Program-made: the position numbers and the translations under genes
Shown: one piece after another, positions 17,723 to 19,340 of the stretch
Layout of the letters: each line of letters starts with the position of its first letter
How positions within the stretch are numbered: the stretch's first letter is position 1
The notes under the pieces: generated by a model
Told to the model about the DNA's origin: nothing
Database searches by the model: none
What the model saw: only the letters and a program-made list of their open reading frames with translations
Source: Actinomycetes bacterium
GTDB lineage: Bacteria > Actinomycetota > Acidimicrobiia > Spongiisociales > UBA5794
Reading direction: 5' to 3'
Length of the DNA stretch: 19,340 nt
NCBI GenBank assembly: GCA_023336765.1
Contig: JAMBLL010000331.1
Location: 1 to 19,340 of the forward strand

Positions 17723-18121
17723 CTAGTACTCGATATCGAGCCCTGACAGCACTCGTGCGTAATCGTTGATGACGTTCTGATGCATCATGATCTTGGCAAC
17801 GTTGCCACCGACCTTGATCTTCCCCGTCATGAAGGCCATCTGAACATTGAGTTCGCCCTTCGAGATCGCCTGGGATGTTGCGTAGTCGCTCGTGACAGTG
17901 ACATCAGCATCCTCAAGCGGTCCCATGTCTGTTTCAACGTCGCCACCAGATACCTTTAGGTAGTAGACGATGTCGCCGTCGGGGCCGCCGTTCACATCGA
18001 ACTGGGCTGAGAAGTCGACGTTTGCGATCGCACCAAGAAATCCCTGGTCGGCCGCGAGGGCCTCTCTGGCTGCCGCGAAGTGGTCTTCGCTGAGGAACTG
18101 TGCCACAAATGATCCTTTCAT
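17723..18121 (-). CDS. SCP2 sterol-carrier-like domain protein
   Basis: Single-domain protein of 132 residues with the SCP2 fold. Typical parts are the central VYYLKVSGGDVETDMGPLEDADVTVTSDYAT and the diagnostic MTGKIKVGGNVAKIMM (about 98-113) that forms the lipid pocket wall. Such proteins bind lipids or acyl-CoAs, and their physiological role in actinobacteria is mostly unknown. There is no signal peptide, so it is cytoplasmic. No Shine-Dalgarno precedes the ATG at 18121. TAAACT on the minus strand (18139-18134) might be a -10 box giving a very short leader. Confidence 0.88.
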   Translation of the reverse strand: MKGSFVAQFLSEDHFAAAREALAADQGFLGAIANVDFSAQFDVNGGPDGDIVYYLKVSGGDVETDMGPLEDADVTVTSDYATSQAISKGELNVQMAFMTGKIKVGGNVAKIMMHQNVINDYARVLSGLDIEY

Positions 18122-18177
18122 GTGGTTAGCGCCAGTTTACCGGCTCTTCGAAATTGAGCGGGGTGTGGGTGCGGAAC

Positions 18178-18333
18178 GTATGACGAAGTACGTACCACGT
18201 AGTACGAATCAGAGATTGGGTCGTGTGTCTGATATCAGTGCGGGACTATCGACACCTCCCGGTGTTGATCGCGAGCCTCGACGAGAGGATGCCTCCCTCC
18301 TGATGCAGAATCGTGATACGTCATACGTACAAC
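18178..18333. repeat. Heptad-type inverted element in the 307-bp SCP2/DUF427 gap
   Basis: The left part (18178-18205) is a 7-bp-period run GTATGAC, GAAGTAC, GTACCAC, GTAGTAC. The right part (18313-18333) is GTGATAC, GTCATAC, GTACAAC. CGTATGACG at 18177-18185 is the exact reverse complement of CGTCATACG at 18319-18327. Between them are a palindrome CTGATATCAG (18229-18238) and a nine-pair hairpin at 18248-18269 with ACACC/GGTGT at its core. No convincing gene was seen in the gap from 18122 to 18428. Confidence 0.6.
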
Positions 18334-18396
18334 CTGCTACTGCCTGATGTGTCCCTGGTCATGACCGGACCCCGCGCAATTCCGTAGGTTCAGATG

Positions 18397-18431
18397 TCTG
18401 GTGTCTGGTGTCTGGCTTCTGGCATCTGTCA
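18397..18431 (-). repeat. Heptad array overlapping the DUF427 gene stop codon
   Basis: Five 7-mers, TCTGGTG twice, then TCTGGCT, TCTGGCA and TCTGTCA on the plus strand. On the minus strand they read as CAGANNC-type units, and the TGA stop of the DUF427 gene is the start of the first one (TGACAGA). Confidence 0.88.
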
Positions 18432-19184
18432 ACCGAACTTCGTCTTCGGCTTGTCCTCGAGAACACCATCAACGTAGATGTCGAGTTTCTCGTTGTAGAA
18501 CGACACGAATCCTGCGACGAGCTGTGACTCGGAGAAGGGTGCGTCATAACCCCAGACCACATCGTGATGCGTTTCACCTGTGGTGTTGATGGACCAATAC
18601 CGCGCCGTTCCCTTGTACGGGCAGTTGGTCGTCGTACCCGACTCTTCGAGATGCTCGAAAAGTACGTCCGGTTTGGGGAGGTAGTACCGCACAGGGAGGT
18701 TCGTTTCGAAGAGCAACCTTGCTCTGTCGGATTCGGCCACGACGACCCCGTCGACCTCCACGCGTATCGTCCGTGAACTCTGAAGGATGTCAAGACGTGT
18801 GTACGGATCCCTGGCGTGGAAGAAGACCTCGTCATCCTCTTCAAACCAATGGTCCATCGCATCCCATGAGAACGAAACGTAACCCGTGAGTTCCTCGAGT
18901 TTCGAGTCGTTCCAGATTCGCGCCGCACGATCAACGGTTCTGTCCCCCGCAGTGATGTCGAGCAGGCTGGCTGTTCCGCGACTGGGGGACCGCTTTGATT
19001 CGCCTGAGTCGGTCATGAGGTCCAGCCTCACATCGCCCTGCGGGAAGTAGTACGTGGGGAAGTACGGGATCTCCCACACCATCTTCACCGCTGTGGAGTC
19101 AGCAACCGTCACCCCGGCAATCTGTGCTCTTACCCTTTTCGGGGTGCCCTCGACGCGAACGCGCCCACGTGTCTTGGTTGTCAT
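18429..19184 (-). CDS. Tandem DUF427 domain protein
   Basis: Protein of 251 residues with two DUF427 domains in tandem, at about 15-113 and 135-235. Matching segments are PTYYFPQGDVRLDLM with SPSRGTASLLDI in the first, and VRYYLPKPDVLFEHL with CPYKGTARYWSI in the second. The junction DHWFEEDDEVFFHARDPYTRLDILQSSR (111-138) is typical of the double form. The function of DUF427 is not established, and no catalytic residue can be named. The frame is open upstream to 19262, but the ATG at 19184 has AGGGAGA just upstream and begins the conserved region. It is read in the same direction as the SCP2 gene, after a 307-bp repeat-rich gap. Confidence 0.88.
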   Translation of the reverse strand: MTTKTRGRVRVEGTPKRVRAQIAGVTVADSTAVKMVWEIPYFPTYYFPQGDVRLDLMTDSGESKRSPSRGTASLLDITAGDRTVDRAARIWNDSKLEELTGYVSFSWDAMDHWFEEDDEVFFHARDPYTRLDILQSSRTIRVEVDGVVVAESDRARLLFETNLPVRYYLPKPDVLFEHLEESGTTTNCPYKGTARYWSINTTGETHHDVVWGYDAPFSESQLVAGFVSFYNEKLDIYVDGVLEDKPKTKFG

Positions 19185-19210
19185 GGATTCTCCCTGTCGG
19201 TTGATAAGCC

Positions 19211-19311
19211 AACGCGACAGATACGAGATTGATTCCGGGAGGCGTCGGCGTCCCCCTTTCAAGGGGGACAGCAGAGGGACGAAGTCCCGATGCAGGGGGA
19301 TAACGCGACAG
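19211..19311. repeat. C-run/G-run palindromic repeat flanked by 10-bp direct repeats
   Basis: The core at 19250-19300 has the palindrome GTCCCCCTTTCAAGGGGGAC (19250-19269), a small hairpin GGGAC-gaa-GTCCC (19276-19288) and a final AGGGGGA (19294-19300). The word AACGCGACAG occurs at 19211-19220 and again at 19302-19311, on either side. The plan is like part of the element at 16031-16213. No ORF of interest was seen from 19185 to the window end. Confidence 0.55.
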
Positions 19312-19340
19312 CCAACAAGTCATGTGCCACAGAGCGGATC

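Noticed and set aside
18213..18312. tRNA or small gene in the SCP2/DUF427 gap
   Set aside because: The hairpins do not fit a cloverleaf and there is no T-loop motif. No frame has a ribosome binding site and protein-like content.

Overview
The window looks like chromosomal DNA of a high-GC actinobacterium, most plausibly from the class Acidimicrobiia or a related uncultured lineage. That placement is an inference from codon use, GTG and TTG starts, a methylmalonyl-CoA mutase with a separate B12 subunit, a sugar ABC operon without its own ATPase, and an SCP2 / double-DUF427 pair. No rRNA, tRNA, CRISPR array, phage gene or transposase was seen.

Layout: (1) 1-2563, central carbon: the B12 subunit of methylmalonyl-CoA mutase, then sucC and sucD, which together take methylmalonyl-CoA to succinate with ATP or GTP formation. 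(2) 2686-10623, a glucoside locus. A cytoplasmic GntR regulator fused to a solute-binding domain and a GH13_18 glycoside phosphorylase (glucosylglycerate-phosphorylase-like) are read leftward. Divergently, a lipoprotein binding protein, two permeases and a GT-B glycosyltransferase are read rightward. Import, phosphorolysis and a glycosyl transfer step are thus encoded together, with a regulator that probably senses the sugar in the cytoplasm. (3) 10675-13684, purN-purH-folD, three genes with 4-bp start/stop overlaps that link one-carbon folate metabolism to two formyl-transfer steps of purine synthesis. (4) 13730-16021, NADP isocitrate dehydrogenase and malate dehydrogenase. (5) 16241-19184, an eight-segment membrane protein of unknown function (leftward), an HU-type nucleoid protein (rightward), then an SCP2-like protein and a double-DUF427 protein (both leftward).

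The most unusual signal is between genes. Short arrays with an exact 7-bp period occur next to or across the stop codons of six genes (sucD, folD, icd, HU, SCP2 and the DUF427 gene). In folD, HU and the DUF427 gene the stop codon lies inside the repeat. Two of the arrays are paired with inverted copies around a partly conserved spacer and make related elements of about 110 bp (2568-2676 and 14939-15049). A second, unrelated family of C-run/G-run inverted repeats lies at 16031-16213 and 19250-19300. Other notable points are the rewritten CoA-binding loop in SucD, the GntR/solute-binding fusion, a 15-bp perfect hairpin between the binding-protein and permease genes, and an apparently leaderless purN promoter.
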